Positions 7,748 through 16,753 of a stretch of 46,624 nt of DNA are shown here, one piece after another. Each line of letters begins with the position of its first letter. The first letter of the stretch is position 1. Source of the stretch: a virus. The notes below the pieces were generated by a model, which ran no database searches, was not told the DNA's origin, and saw nothing but the letters and a program-made list of their open reading frames with translations. The position numbers and the translations under genes were made by a program. The DNA is taken from the IMG/VR virus record IMGVR_UViG_3300038701_001731, positions 1 to 46,624 of that record; one strand, 5' to 3'.

Positions 7748-8640
7748 CAGGTCAGCCCTCGCACTTCAAGATCATAAAACGCATGGTTTCCGGGATCGTG
7801 GGTGGCCTCGAACTCGCCGACAATGCCGAAGATCGTGGCGCCGTAGCCGTCCAGATCGGGGCCGGGATAGAACACCGCCGGCCGGGCGCGCTGCTCCACG
7901 AGAAGCGCCCGCACCCACTCAACATCGCCTTTGAGCACTGCCACCTGGTAGTCGGCGGTTTCGATGTAGCCGCGCTCTACCAGCGTGATCCGGCCGAAGA
8001 TGTCTTCCTCTTTCGTGGAAAAATCCTCGTAACCCACGCTCACGTTGCTGGTGACGGAGCCGATCCTGTATTCGCGCCCCGGCACGATCTGCCCCACCTT
8101 CGCGGTGCCGCCGGCCTTCGTGACGGTCACGTCGATCTGCGCGTCTTCGTAGGCCGGCAAATCCAGAAACAGCGTCTTCGAAAGCACCCGGATCGGCTCG
8201 AAAAACCATGTGAAGAAGTCAATCACGCGGCTGTCGTCGCGCATGTTCCGGGTTTCGTTAAACACCTCGCCGTCGGTGGCGTCCGTCACCTGAACCTGCA
8301 CCGTGTCGGCGTCGACGTTGAAAAACGCCATGGCGTTGACGATGCTCGGATCTTCGATCCGGTATGTGATTTCATCGGCGGCCGAGGCCTGATCGCCGAT
8401 CACCGCGTCGAACGCCTTGTAACGGTTCGTCGCGCTTACCAGCACCCATTCGGCGCCGCTGTTGCTCGGCGTGACGCCTTGCGTGTTGTCGACCAAGCAC
8501 TCGAACACCTGATTTTCATAAATCACGCGGTTGCCGGCCCAATAGTTTGTCGCGGCCGAGTAGGCAGCGTGCTCGTTTTCAGGGAGGCTGGTCGCGGTCA
8601 GGTTGGTGGGCGTGACGGCGAGACGGACAATCATCCTCAT
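7747..8640 (-). CDS. tail tip / fibre protein with carbohydrate-binding-like module
   Basis: The 297-aa gene starts in an ATGA overlap with the tape-measure stop. Residues ~25-70 (YSAATNYWAGNRVIYENQVF, ending GAEWVLVSATN) resemble the chitin-binding-3-like module of the next gene, suggesting a shared glycan-binding fold. The rest is a beta-rich domain with no clear family. Lying directly after the tape measure, it probably belongs to the distal tail. Confidence 0.6.
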   Translation of the reverse strand: MRMIVRLAVTPTNLTATSLPENEHAAYSAATNYWAGNRVIYENQVFECLVDNTQGVTPSNSGAEWVLVSATNRYKAFDAVIGDQASAADEITYRIEDPSIVNAMAFFNVDADTVQVQVTDATDGEVFNETRNMRDDSRVIDFFTWFFEPIRVLSKTLFLDLPAYEDAQIDVTVTKAGGTAKVGQIVPGREYRIGSVTSNVSVGYEDFSTKEEDIFGRITLVERGYIETADYQVAVLKGDVEWVRALLVEQRARPAVFYPGPDLDGYGATIFGIVGEFEATHDPGNHAFYDLEVRGLT

Positions 8641-11600
8641 GGCGTCGTCTCCAGCGTCGTATCGGGCGCATTGATGACTGGCACGCCGCCCTGTTGATCC
8701 CAGCGGCGCAGCGGGGCTGCGGTGCGGCGGGTGTTCCGCTCGACCGCCGTAAGGAGCCGGTTCACGTCACGGCGCAGCGCCTTGATTTCTTCGGAGGCCG
8801 CGCCGCCCATCATGTCTTGCGTTTGCCGGGCCGAGTAGTAGCGCGCCGGGCCGGTGGCCTCGATCTCCGGCCCCTGCTCACCGACGAGGCGAATGCCGCC
8901 CATGTGCAGACCGCCAGCCGCAAAGGCCGGGTATTGGCCCGAGTTCACGGCGTCGGCCAGTCGCGCAAGGTCAAGTGATGTCAGCCGAGACGCGCTCGGG
9001 ATTGCGCCGGCGTTGAAAAGATCCTGTCTTGAGCGCCAGCCCCCAAGGGGGCCTGCGACACCCGGCGTGCCGCCCTGCGTCAAGGACGAGAAGTCCGACG
9101 CGGTATAGGTCGTTGGTGTCGGGGTCGTCGGCGTCGTCCCGCCCGTCGTCGTCGCACCGCCGCCACTGTCCGACGTGCTCGGATCGGAACCGCCCGAAAC
9201 GCTGGTCGAAAAGCCTTGATTGAGCGCGCTCAGAAGCGCGTTTTTCATGATGTTCGTGGCGCTGATCTGATCATCGATCGCGTTGACAACCGTGCCGCGC
9301 ATGGTGACAACGGCGGCCTGCACGTTGTCTGTCGCGACCCGCACCGTGCCGACCTCGTTGAACACGTCGGTTGACCGGGCAAGCTGATTATCCAGCCGCT
9401 CCAGCTGCTGACCGCGCCACACATCGTTGCGGGCAAGCTGGCGCTCAAGAGCGTCAACCGCCGCCTCGTCGGCCGTCATCGTGTCTTCGGCCTGCGCGAG
9501 CAGCTTTTCGATTGTGTCGGAGGTTTTCCCGAACTCGCGGGCATAGGTCAGGAAATCGCTATACAGCGCCTCGCTCGGCTCGCTCACGGCTTGCAGGGCG
9601 CGATCGAGCGCATCCGGGTCATCTACCCCGCCGCGAGCAAGGAAGCCCTCTAGCGTAGCCTGCCCCTGCGCCAGCGAGGCCGCCGAGGCGCCCGGCGCAT
9701 TGAACCGCCGCCCGGTGGACGCCTCAAGAAGCGCCTCGTAGATGTCTGTTGACCCGCGCAGCCGTTGTTCCGCAGCCTGCAACTGATCCTCAAGCGCCCC
9801 GGCGAGATCGCGCGCCGCGTCTTCGATCTGGCTGCGCTCGCGCTGCACCGCCTGCTTGAAGCTGTTGACCGCATCATCATAGGCCGAGCGGGCGGCGCTC
9901 TGGCGCTGCTGTGCCTGCCGGGCCAGCGCGTCGGCGCGCGCCTGCGCATCAGACGCCACCTGATCGGCCAGCCGCTCAAGCTCCACGAAGGCCGGAGCAA
10001 GCTGAATCACGCTTGCCGCGGCGGCCTGATCGCCAGCCGCCAGAAGGTCCGACACAAGCCCACGGAACTCTGCGCGGGTTGCCGGGATCGCCGAGACGCC
10101 AAGCTCGGTAAGCGTCCGCACCAGATCGGTGGCGCCGGCGTCAAGCTGCTCTGCCGCGCTGTAGAACTCGGTAAAGAAGAAGCTGGTGGACTGCTCGAAA
10201 GCCTCAAGCGAGCCGAAAAGCTCCACGAAGGACGAAGCCGCCGCCGCACCCGCAAGCGAGGCATCGTTGAGCGCGAAGCCGAGCGCCTGGAACCGCGTAT
10301 TCACAACGTCGAGATCGTTGGCCAGCCGCAACAGCGTATCGCCCGCCGTTTCGCCCTGTCGCGCGAACTCGGCAAGCTCGGGGATCGTTTCGGCCATGGC
10401 ATCGGCCACACCGCCGATCTGCTCGGCAATGGCCGTTGCAATCTCGCCTTCGCTCAGGCCGCGCGTGCTGATCCGGATTTTCGCGGTGAAGCCCTCGAAA
10501 GCATCCGCACCAATGCCAAGCGCGGCCGCGGCGTCGAACACGCTGTCCCGCACAAGCCCGGCGGCCGCTTCGACCTGCGCGGCGGTGTTGGCGTCCAGAT
10601 CGCTCGTGCGGGTGCTGGTGGATCTGCTCAAACCGAAGAACCGGGTCCGCTGAATTTTCTTGAACCGCTCGGCGAGAATGTCGGTTTCGGAAACTGTGAC
10701 CTGAATGCCCTTATCAAGCGTTTTCGTGCTGCCCACGAGGCCCCGGATGGCCGTTATGGCCAGCGTTGCAGGCCCGGCAATGGCGCCGATAGCCGTGCCA
10801 AGCCCGGCAAGCCCGCCACCCGCAACACTGCCAAGCGCCGTCTTGACCGCGCCGAACGCGCCGCCGATGCCGCCGCCGGTAAGGCCCTGCACCACGCTAC
10901 CGAAGCCGGAACCGATGCTGCCGAAGAAACCTCCTGCCGGCGCGCCGCCGCCACCGCCCATGCCGAAAGCCTGCATCAGCCGCGAGCGCGCAGCCGTGGC
11001 GATCATGTCGGCAATCATGCGCTGGAAGCTGGCCAACACCTGATCCACGAAGCCTTTGAAGTCTTGCAGCCCCCCGGCGATGAAGTCGCCCCACGCGCCA
11101 GCTACGCTGTCAATCGCCGATACCATCGGTGCATCAAGCTGTTTTTGCAGACGATCCGCCTCTTCCTCTGCCTCTGACAAGCTATCCGCAACAGCCCGGC
11201 CCGCGCCGCCACCCGCGCGGCCAAACTCGGTCACCGACTTCGACGCAAGCTGCGTGGAATACTCGATGTCTTCCATGCCGCGACGAATCCGCTCCAGCCG
11301 GAACTCTTCGCTTTCAAACCTCTGGTCGCGCGGGTCGAAAACATCGGCGGTCACACTTCGATCAAGTGCGCCAGAAATTGCCAACGCGCGCTGCAACGAC
11401 ACGCCGAGCTCTTTCGAAAGATCGCGGGCTGCATTGACAGCAGGCGTGATCCCGTTAGCCATGTTGATTGCGGCCAAGGCGCGCGCCACGCGCTCCGCTT
11501 CAGAAATATTCGTCGCGACCTCTTGGGAACTTTTGCCCAATACAACCGTTTCTCCGGTTGCCGATTCCAGCGCCTCGCGCAGCGCATGGATCCGACTTTC

Positions 11601-13223
11601 AAGTGCCTCGTATTCTTCGGGCAAGGCGCCGGAAGCGTCCAGAAGGGCCATTTGCCGGTCGCGCAGATCGCCGATTTGCTCATTGGCCTTTTGCAGGGCG
11701 GGCAGCAGGGCCGAAGGGGCTATTGCGCCGTCCAAGTCTGGCCCGGCGTCAAGAATGGAAATCTGATTGACGATGCGCTGAATGCCGCGCTCAAGCTCCT
11801 GCCATTCGGAACTGGCTTCGATCTGCTGCCTGATCTGCGCTTGGGCTGCGTCAATCGCGGCTTTGGTGTTTTCCGCCAACTCAAGCTGAGCGAGCGCCAC
11901 GTCGCGCGTCAGTGTAGCGCCATTTTGCAGCGGGATCGCGAGGTCATTATACATCGAAAGCTGACCGCTAAACCCGCGATTCGCCGTTTCAATCGCCTCG
12001 GAAAGCTGCCTCTGACTGGTCCCAAGGCCCAGAACGCTATTCTTGAACTCGCCGATCCGGCCGAGCACAAAACCTACCGCATCGACCATTTGCGACACTG
12101 TGCGCACCAGCCCGGTGGCAACCTGTATAACGCCGCGAATAACCGCTGTAAGTCCCGCCTCGCCGAGCGCAAGAATAAGGCCCTGTGCCGCCGATTTAAG
12201 GCTATCAAGATCGCCGCCGAGATTGTCACGCATGGTATCCGCCATTCGTGACGCTTCCCCGTCCACGTCCGACAGGGCCTCGGTGAGATCGCGCAGTCGC
12301 CCGGTTTGACTTGTGAGGGCCAGAACCGCAGGGCCGCCGCGATCCCCGAAAATGGTAAGAGCGTCGGCGGCCGACAGGCCCACATCCGAAAGCCTTTGAA
12401 TGACATCGGCAATATCATTGGTCTGCGGGTTGACCTGCTCCATCGTCACGCCAAGCGCGGAGAGCGTTCTTTCGGCATCCCGCGTCGGATTGGATAGCGA
12501 CGAAAGCACACGCCGGAGGCCGGTGCCGGCGGCGCTGCCCTGAATGCCAGCGTCCGACAAAACGCCCACGGCCGCGGCCGCGTCCGACATTCCAATGCCG
12601 AGCGCGGAAGCGACCGGGCCGACGAAAGACATCGCCGCTCCCAATTGCTCAACATCGGTGTTTGCCCTGCTGGACGCCGCGGCAAGCACATCGGCCACAT
12701 CTGCGGCGTTTTCCGCTTCAATCGAAAAAGCCGACATAATGTTCGAGGAAATATCCGCCGCCCTGCCGAGATCCATCGCCGCAGATGTGGCAAGGTCAAG
12801 AACCGCAGGGATAGACTTCACCGCCTCGGCCGCAGAAAAACCCGCGCGGCCCAAAAACTCCAAGCCCTGTGCGGCCTGCTGCGCGGAAAACTCCGTGGAC
12901 GATCCGAGCTGTTTTGCAACGGCGCTTAGATCGGCAATTTCCTTGTTGGTCGCGCGCGTGATCGCGGCAACCTTGGACATGGCGCGGTCAAAGTCGGCAA
13001 TCGTGATAGCAATGCCCCGAAGCCCCGCCGAGGCGGCTACCAGTGCGCCGACCGCCGCGGCCACCTTGCCGGCCGATGCTGCGGCCGTCTTTCCGCTTTT
13101 TGAGAACCGCCCGAGCTCGTCTCCGGCACGCTTGCCGGTCTTCGCGAACTCGTCAAGATCGCGCTTTGCAGTCCGGGCCTGCCGGCTATCGACCTCGATA
13201 GCAAGAGATGCGATGTCTGTCAT
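8637..13223 (-). CDS. tail tape-measure protein (TP901 family)
   Basis: The 1528-aa protein sets tail length and helps DNA passage. The first ~60 residues give the IEVDSRQARTAKRDLDEF start. Residues ~70-350 are the TP901 core (FDRAMSKVAAITRATNKEI, SSTEFSAQQAAQGLEFLGRA, SNPTRDAERTLSALGV). Glycine- and alanine-rich hydrophobic segments lie around 760-830, followed by long helices. The ATG at 13223 is chosen over a GTG at 13229 because AGAGGG sits seven bases before it. Length would correspond to a tail of roughly 200 nm by the usual 1.5 A per residue rule. Confidence 0.92.
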   Translation of the reverse strand: MTDIASLAIEVDSRQARTAKRDLDEFAKTGKRAGDELGRFSKSGKTAAASAGKVAAAVGALVAASAGLRGIAITIADFDRAMSKVAAITRATNKEIADLSAVAKQLGSSTEFSAQQAAQGLEFLGRAGFSAAEAVKSIPAVLDLATSAAMDLGRAADISSNIMSAFSIEAENAADVADVLAAASSRANTDVEQLGAAMSFVGPVASALGIGMSDAAAAVGVLSDAGIQGSAAGTGLRRVLSSLSNPTRDAERTLSALGVTMEQVNPQTNDIADVIQRLSDVGLSAADALTIFGDRGGPAVLALTSQTGRLRDLTEALSDVDGEASRMADTMRDNLGGDLDSLKSAAQGLILALGEAGLTAVIRGVIQVATGLVRTVSQMVDAVGFVLGRIGEFKNSVLGLGTSQRQLSEAIETANRGFSGQLSMYNDLAIPLQNGATLTRDVALAQLELAENTKAAIDAAQAQIRQQIEASSEWQELERGIQRIVNQISILDAGPDLDGAIAPSALLPALQKANEQIGDLRDRQMALLDASGALPEEYEALESRIHALREALESATGETVVLGKSSQEVATNISEAERVARALAAINMANGITPAVNAARDLSKELGVSLQRALAISGALDRSVTADVFDPRDQRFESEEFRLERIRRGMEDIEYSTQLASKSVTEFGRAGGGAGRAVADSLSEAEEEADRLQKQLDAPMVSAIDSVAGAWGDFIAGGLQDFKGFVDQVLASFQRMIADMIATAARSRLMQAFGMGGGGGAPAGGFFGSIGSGFGSVVQGLTGGGIGGAFGAVKTALGSVAGGGLAGLGTAIGAIAGPATLAITAIRGLVGSTKTLDKGIQVTVSETDILAERFKKIQRTRFFGLSRSTSTRTSDLDANTAAQVEAAAGLVRDSVFDAAAALGIGADAFEGFTAKIRISTRGLSEGEIATAIAEQIGGVADAMAETIPELAEFARQGETAGDTLLRLANDLDVVNTRFQALGFALNDASLAGAAAASSFVELFGSLEAFEQSTSFFFTEFYSAAEQLDAGATDLVRTLTELGVSAIPATRAEFRGLVSDLLAAGDQAAAASVIQLAPAFVELERLADQVASDAQARADALARQAQQRQSAARSAYDDAVNSFKQAVQRERSQIEDAARDLAGALEDQLQAAEQRLRGSTDIYEALLEASTGRRFNAPGASAASLAQGQATLEGFLARGGVDDPDALDRALQAVSEPSEALYSDFLTYAREFGKTSDTIEKLLAQAEDTMTADEAAVDALERQLARNDVWRGQQLERLDNQLARSTDVFNEVGTVRVATDNVQAAVVTMRGTVVNAIDDQISATNIMKNALLSALNQGFSTSVSGGSDPSTSDSGGGATTTGGTTPTTPTPTTYTASDFSSLTQGGTPGVAGPLGGWRSRQDLFNAGAIPSASRLTSLDLARLADAVNSGQYPAFAAGGLHMGGIRLVGEQGPEIEATGPARYYSARQTQDMMGGAASEEIKALRRDVNRLLTAVERNTRRTAAPLRRWDQQGGVPVINAPDTTLETTP

Positions 13224-13259
13224 TGTCACACCCTCTTGCCTGCATCGCCGTGAGTGGCC

Positions 13260-13736
13260 ATGTTGCTCGCCATGCTCAGAACCGCTTGTGCGCTAGTCGC
13301 CGCCGCCACCGTGGCCGCCTGTGGGCCGCCACCCCCAAACGCATTCACCCGCGATGCACCGCCAGCCCAATGGACTGCGGAACAACGCCAAGTTGCCGTC
13401 GATACCCACCCGTTCGGCTGGTATGGCATCTGCGTCATTGCGCAGGACAACTTCGGCCCGAAACTCACCGAAGCCGATAAGCGCGTCGTCGCCGAGATCC
13501 TGCACCGCAAGGGCTACACCGCCCGCGATGTCGAACTCATCACCGACGGATCGGTGGTCTACGGCACCGGAATGACTTACCGCGGCCTAGAATGCGCCGG
13601 TGGCGGTCGGCTCTTTCCGAACCGGGCGTTCTATCCCGGCACCGGGCACCAATGGCAGGTGCCGTTCGGCTCCGGCTTCGTCTACCTGGAAGGGGACGGC
13701 ACCCCCGAGGGGATGCGCGTCACCGCTTGGAACTAG
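13260..13736 (+). CDS. lipoprotein on the opposite strand (moron-like)
   Basis: The 158-aa protein has a lipoprotein signal (MLLAMLRTAC start, lipobox V-A-A-C at 18-21). The mature domain has GYTARDVELITDGSVVYGTG and a glycine/aromatic-rich end. It is the only plus-strand gene within the leftward half, placed between the tail chaperone and tape measure, and its last 17 bases overlap the end of the frameshifted chaperone frame. Independent orientation and an envelope signal fit a lysogenic-conversion or exclusion gene. A GTG at 13254 is an alternative start. Function unknown. Confidence 0.65.
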   Translation: MLLAMLRTACALVAAATVAACGPPPPNAFTRDAPPAQWTAEQRQVAVDTHPFGWYGICVIAQDNFGPKLTEADKRVVAEILHRKGYTARDVELITDGSVVYGTGMTYRGLECAGGGRLFPNRAFYPGTGHQWQVPFGSGFVYLEGDGTPEGMRVTAWN

Positions 13737-14124
13737 CCCGCCCCGCGTCAACCATCGCATCGGCCGCGGCGAGAATGGCTTTCGTCTGCACCGGAGCGCC
13801 CGGCGGGTCGGTTGCGTGAAGCCCGCTCACGAAAGCGCGAGACAGGCGGCGCAGCATCCGGAACTCCCAAGGGCTCAAACTGACGCCCTCGCCCTCGGCC
13901 CATGCCTTGATCTCCTGCGCCGTCACCGGCGCCTCACCCATGCCGCCGGGCATACTCAGGCCCAATGTCTGCGCGTGATCGAGAACGGGAATATCCGGCA
14001 CCAGCGGTAACGGAACCGGCTGGCCTGACCTCTCGATAAGCGAGCGCCGCGAGATCGTGCGGCCCTCCGGCGAAGCCGCCAGAAAGCCGCTCTGCGCCGC
14101 CCACTCGATCAGGTCGCTTTCGAG
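13720..14124 (-). CDS. tail assembly chaperone, frameshifted C-terminal part (gpT-like)
   Basis: This frame has no good start of its own. It is entered by a -1 slip at the heptamer at 14124-14130, adding 134 residues to the first 146 of the upstream gene (280-aa fusion). It contains LIEWAAQSGFLAASPEGRT and later SLSPWEFRMLRRLSRAFVSG, the W-E-F-x-x-L-R-R-L-S-R-A motif typical of G-T chaperone extensions. It would bind tail protein while the N-part binds the tape measure. A GTG at 14001 could be read as a start, but without a ribosome site. Confidence 0.8.
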   Translation of the reverse strand, partial: LESDLIEWAAQSGFLAASPEGRTISRRSLIERSGQPVPLPLVPDIPVLDHAQTLGLSMPGGMGEAPVTAQEIKAWAEGEGVSLSPWEFRMLRRLSRAFVSGLHATDPPGAPVQTKAILAAADAMVDAGRASSKR

Positions 14125-14561
14125 TTTCCCAACTCTGCCACGATGCGCTGCACCTCGGCCGAGACGGCCTCCAGCACGTCGGGGAAGACCTCGTAGAACT
14201 TGAAGCGATTATCCCGCGTGGGCTCCACCTTGTCGCCGTTCGGCGTCGAGACGTTCCAATCGACTGTCATCCGGGCGATAAGCTCGATGCTGGACGCCTT
14301 GTCCTGCTCGGCGAGCTTGGCGATGGTCTGCTCGTCGGCGGTGCTCAGATCGCCTTTGTCCTTGCCGACGGCATACTTGATGCGCCACCGCCGCATCTCC
14401 TCCTCGCCTTCCGGGCTGTTCATCGCCAGCAGCTTGACCTTGAGCGGCTGCCCGGCGCCGTTCAGAAACGGCTGCCCTTCGGCGGTGACAACCGCCACGT
14501 CAAACGCGGTTTTCTGCGCCTTTTTCTTCGGGGCGCCAACGTCGATCTTCGAAAAATCCAT
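14109..14561 (-). CDS. tail assembly chaperone (gpG-like)
   Basis: The 150-aa protein has MDFSKIDVGAPKKKAQ at its start, then a domain with MNSPEGEEEMRRWRIKYA and DNRFKFYEVFPDVLEAVSAE. Size and place (after the tail tube, before the tape measure) fit the short form of the tail chaperone pair. A fraction of ribosomes should shift at codon 145-146 into the T frame. The start has CCGGAGAAAG upstream. Confidence 0.8.
   Translation of the reverse strand: MDFSKIDVGAPKKKAQKTAFDVAVVTAEGQPFLNGAGQPLKVKLLAMNSPEGEEEMRRWRIKYAVGKDKGDLSTADEQTIAKLAEQDKASSIELIARMTVDWNVSTPNGDKVEPTRDNRFKFYEVFPDVLEAVSAEVQRIVAELGNSKAT
14124..14130 (-). other. -1 ribosomal frameshift heptamer GGGAAAC
   Basis: On the minus strand the G frame reads ttG GGA AAC, an exact X-XXY-YYZ slippery heptamer placed 15 nt before the G stop. 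A -1 slip leads directly into the 134-codon T frame. The site, its place and the downstream motif match lambda-type G/GT control. Confidence 0.85.
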
Positions 14562-14594
14562 GGGTGCTTTCTCCGGGTGTCAGGGTGTCATGGT

Positions 14595-14627
14595 GGGGCG
14601 GCCGGAGACACCCGTGCCGGCCGCCCC
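14595..14627 (-). other. 11-bp perfect stem-loop between tail tube and tail chaperone
   Basis: GGGGCGGCCGG at 14595-14605 pairs with CCGGCCGCCCC at 14617-14627 around an 11-nt loop. There is no T-run on the minus side, so it is more likely an mRNA stabiliser protecting the abundant tail-tube message, or a weak pause, than a full terminator. Confidence 0.5.
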
Positions 14628-14634
14628 GTCGGCA

Positions 14635-15111
14635 TCATGCAGCGGCTACGCGCACAACGCCGGTTCCGGCCGAGTCGAAGATCGGCTTGATCGTGAAGTT
14701 GGACGCGACGTAGCCGGTCGGGCTGTCCACCGTGGGGCCGTAGTTGGTGGCATAGCCGGCGCAGTAGACCTTATCGCCAGACGGAAGCGCGAACTCGAAG
14801 AAAAGCTCGGTTTCGCCGTCGGCGTTGGCCTCGATGATCGTCTGGCCAGCGTCGTCGCCCTGAAACACCGTTTCGATGTTCAGGTCTTCCATCCGCTTCG
14901 GGCCGATCACGGGCAGCGTCGTGCCGTCCAGAAGGTCCACGTCGGTGTATTCCCGGAACTCCTTGGGGAGCGATCCGGTGGTCACGACTTGACCGATGGT
15001 GGTGTAGGACAGCGCGCCGAAGCCGGAGGCATCGTGCGAGCCGGGCACGGAGGTCGTAACGCCCACGGTCGTGCCCGAGGCGTTCGCAATGGTCGGGTAG
15101 GTTGCAGGCAT
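14635..15111 (-). CDS. major tail (tube) protein
   Basis: This 158-aa protein is beta-rich (TVGVTTSVPGSHDASGFGAL, GETELFFEFALPSGDKVYCA) with FTIKPIFDSAGTG near the end, the pattern of siphophage tail-tube proteins. It lies between the tail terminator and the chaperone, as expected. It polymerises as hexameric rings around the tape measure. A strong stem-loop follows the gene. Confidence 0.82.
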   Translation of the reverse strand: MPATYPTIANASGTTVGVTTSVPGSHDASGFGALSYTTIGQVVTTGSLPKEFREYTDVDLLDGTTLPVIGPKRMEDLNIETVFQGDDAGQTIIEANADGETELFFEFALPSGDKVYCAGYATNYGPTVDSPTGYVASNFTIKPIFDSAGTGVVRVAAA

Positions 15112-15192
15112 TCTCGAATCTCCTTCGAATGCACAGGTTCAGGCCCGCCGAGGCGGGTTTTCCACGTCATTGTGGAACCGGGGCCGGTGGTG

Positions 15193-15597
15193 TCAGGCCG
15201 GGTTGTTCAGAAGCGCGCGAATCGTGACGGTGACGGGCACGCGATATTCGGCGTCGTCCTGTATGCTGGGGCCAATAACCGGCGGCTTGTCCACCCATGA
15301 GCCGTCATCGACGGCAAGCCCGCTCGGAAAACGGTCAATGATGCGCTGCACCATTCGGTCAGCTTGGCCGGTGCCAGTGTTTGCATCGACAGCGACTGTA
15401 ACTTGAATGAGGATCGTCACCTCTGCCGTGCGGCTTAAAGTGACGATTTGCGAATTTACGGGGCCGGGCTCGAATACAAGGTATGGCCGGGAGTTTGGCG
15501 CTGTCTCATTCGGCCAGACAAACACGGTGCCGGCGTCCACGGCCATTTGACCAAGACGCTCGCGGGCCGCGGCAACTATACTCGTCACATCGCTCAT
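15193..15597 (-). CDS. tail terminator protein
   Basis: The 134-aa protein has VFVWPNETAPNSRPYLVFEP and VDKPPVIGPSIQDDAEYRVPV, the layout of the DUF4128-type tail terminators of alphaproteobacterial siphophages. It caps the tail tube and sets the joint to the head. It starts in an ATGA overlap with the gp10-like gene and directly precedes the tube gene. Confidence 0.72.
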   Translation of the reverse strand: MSDVTSIVAAARERLGQMAVDAGTVFVWPNETAPNSRPYLVFEPGPVNSQIVTLSRTAEVTILIQVTVAVDANTGTGQADRMVQRIIDRFPSGLAVDDGSWVDKPPVIGPSIQDDAEYRVPVTVTIRALLNNPA

Positions 15598-15995
15598 CGC
15601 ACCGCCGCCTTCGCCAGTTGCGTCTGCTCAGTCACAATGCGCTGCCACTGCGCCGCGGCGTTGCGCACGAAGAAGCGCCCGGCCCGCCCGCGCGCGCCGT
15701 ATTCCACCGGCGCGGCATATTCTGCCGTCCACTCGAACCGCGCCACGTCGCCCGCTTCCATGCTGGCAGCCGCGAGCACGTAGCTTTCGGCGCCCGCGCC
15801 CACCGCCTGCCCGCTCACGCTGGAGCGCAGCGAATTGCGCAGAAAGCCGGTATCGACGGGCATGTTACCGCCCTTCGCCACCGGGCGCTGCGCCTCGTCA
15901 ATCACGCCTTGAGCCGACGCCTTGACAACCGCCTCGGTGCGCTCGGCGGTTTTCAGCGCCCATTGATCGAGCTTGGCAAAGCCGAAACGCGCCAT
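15594..15995 (-). CDS. HK97 gp10-like head-tail protein
   Basis: The start at 15995 is in a TGATG junction with the MuF-like stop, giving 133 aa. It contains PVDTGFLRNSL and WTAEYAAPVEYGARGRAGRFFVR, the P-V-D-T-G-x-L-R and A-x-x-V-E-Y-G signature of HK97 gp10-like proteins. It takes part in head-tail joining. Open reading upstream to 16202 overlaps the MuF gene and is not used. Confidence 0.85.
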   Translation of the reverse strand: MARFGFAKLDQWALKTAERTEAVVKASAQGVIDEAQRPVAKGGNMPVDTGFLRNSLRSSVSGQAVGAGAESYVLAAASMEAGDVARFEWTAEYAAPVEYGARGRAGRFFVRNAAAQWQRIVTEQTQLAKAAVR

Positions 15996-16753
15996 CAACT
16001 CAGCCCCTCGAAATAGTCGATCTCCACACGCACGGTGCACCGGCACTGGATCGTTTCCGACGCAGAGGCGCCTAGCGACGTGTCGCTCGGATAAAGCAGC
16101 CGCGCGCCGCTTGGCGTCGTGAACGGCTCGTCCATACCGACGCGCTGGCCCTCCATCGCGAGGTGGCTTGACCGTGTGCGGCTGTCGCCTGTTGCATCCC
16201 AAACCCGCTTGACCTGCGAGGCATTGACCTTGCCGCCGTCCACCAAGCCGCGGATCGCCGCGTCCTGCCCCTGATGCAGCGCCGTGATTGCCTCCGTCCG
16301 GGCGATGGTCTCGCCGCGCAACGCAAGCAACCGATCCTCGTAGCGCGCCCGCAGCTTTCGGGCCTCGTCGGCCGTCAGGCCGCGCCCCTCGCGCTGCGCT
16401 CTGCGCAGAACGCGGTCAAGCCGCTTGTCTCGCCGCTTTCGGCGCAGATACTCACCCCAGCGGGCCGGATCGCGCAATTCAGCCTCGGCTGTGGCGCCCC
16501 ATTCCGCTTGCTGCCGCGTCAGGCCAATGATGCCGCCGACGCGCTGTTGTTTCGAACGGTCAAAGATGCCGACGAGATCGTCGACCAAGCTGCGCGGGTT
16601 GCGGCCCTCACGCATCCCCTGCGCCAGCTTTTCACGGGCCAGCTCGCGCTGTTCTTCGATGATCTCCCGGATCAGGGTTGACGAGTGGTTAGTCAGCCAC
16701 CGCGCCGAGCGCGGATCGCCCGCAGAAAAGCGGCCGACCACGCGCCCGCCGGA
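15995..16753 (-). CDS. Mu gpF/SPP1 gp7-like head morphogenesis protein, C-terminal frame
   Basis: The frame encodes about 252 residues after the shift at 16753-16759. It contains DPRSARWLTNHSSTLIREII, a basic helical middle, IARTEAITALHQGQ, VWDATGDSRTRSSHLAMEGQ and ETIQCRCTV. These are core motifs of the MuF minor head protein. The GTG at 16741 has no ribosome site, and homologues carry the preceding part in one chain, so it is probably the second half of a 338-aa product joined by a -1 shift, or of a gene with a one-base error. Confidence 0.8.
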   Translation of the reverse strand, partial: SGGRVVGRFSAGDPRSARWLTNHSSTLIREIIEEQRELAREKLAQGMREGRNPRSLVDDLVGIFDRSKQQRVGGIIGLTRQQAEWGATAEAELRDPARWGEYLRRKRRDKRLDRVLRRAQREGRGLTADEARKLRARYEDRLLALRGETIARTEAITALHQGQDAAIRGLVDGGKVNASQVKRVWDATGDSRTRSSHLAMEGQRVGMDEPFTTPSGARLLYPSDTSLGASASETIQCRCTVRVEIDYFEGLS

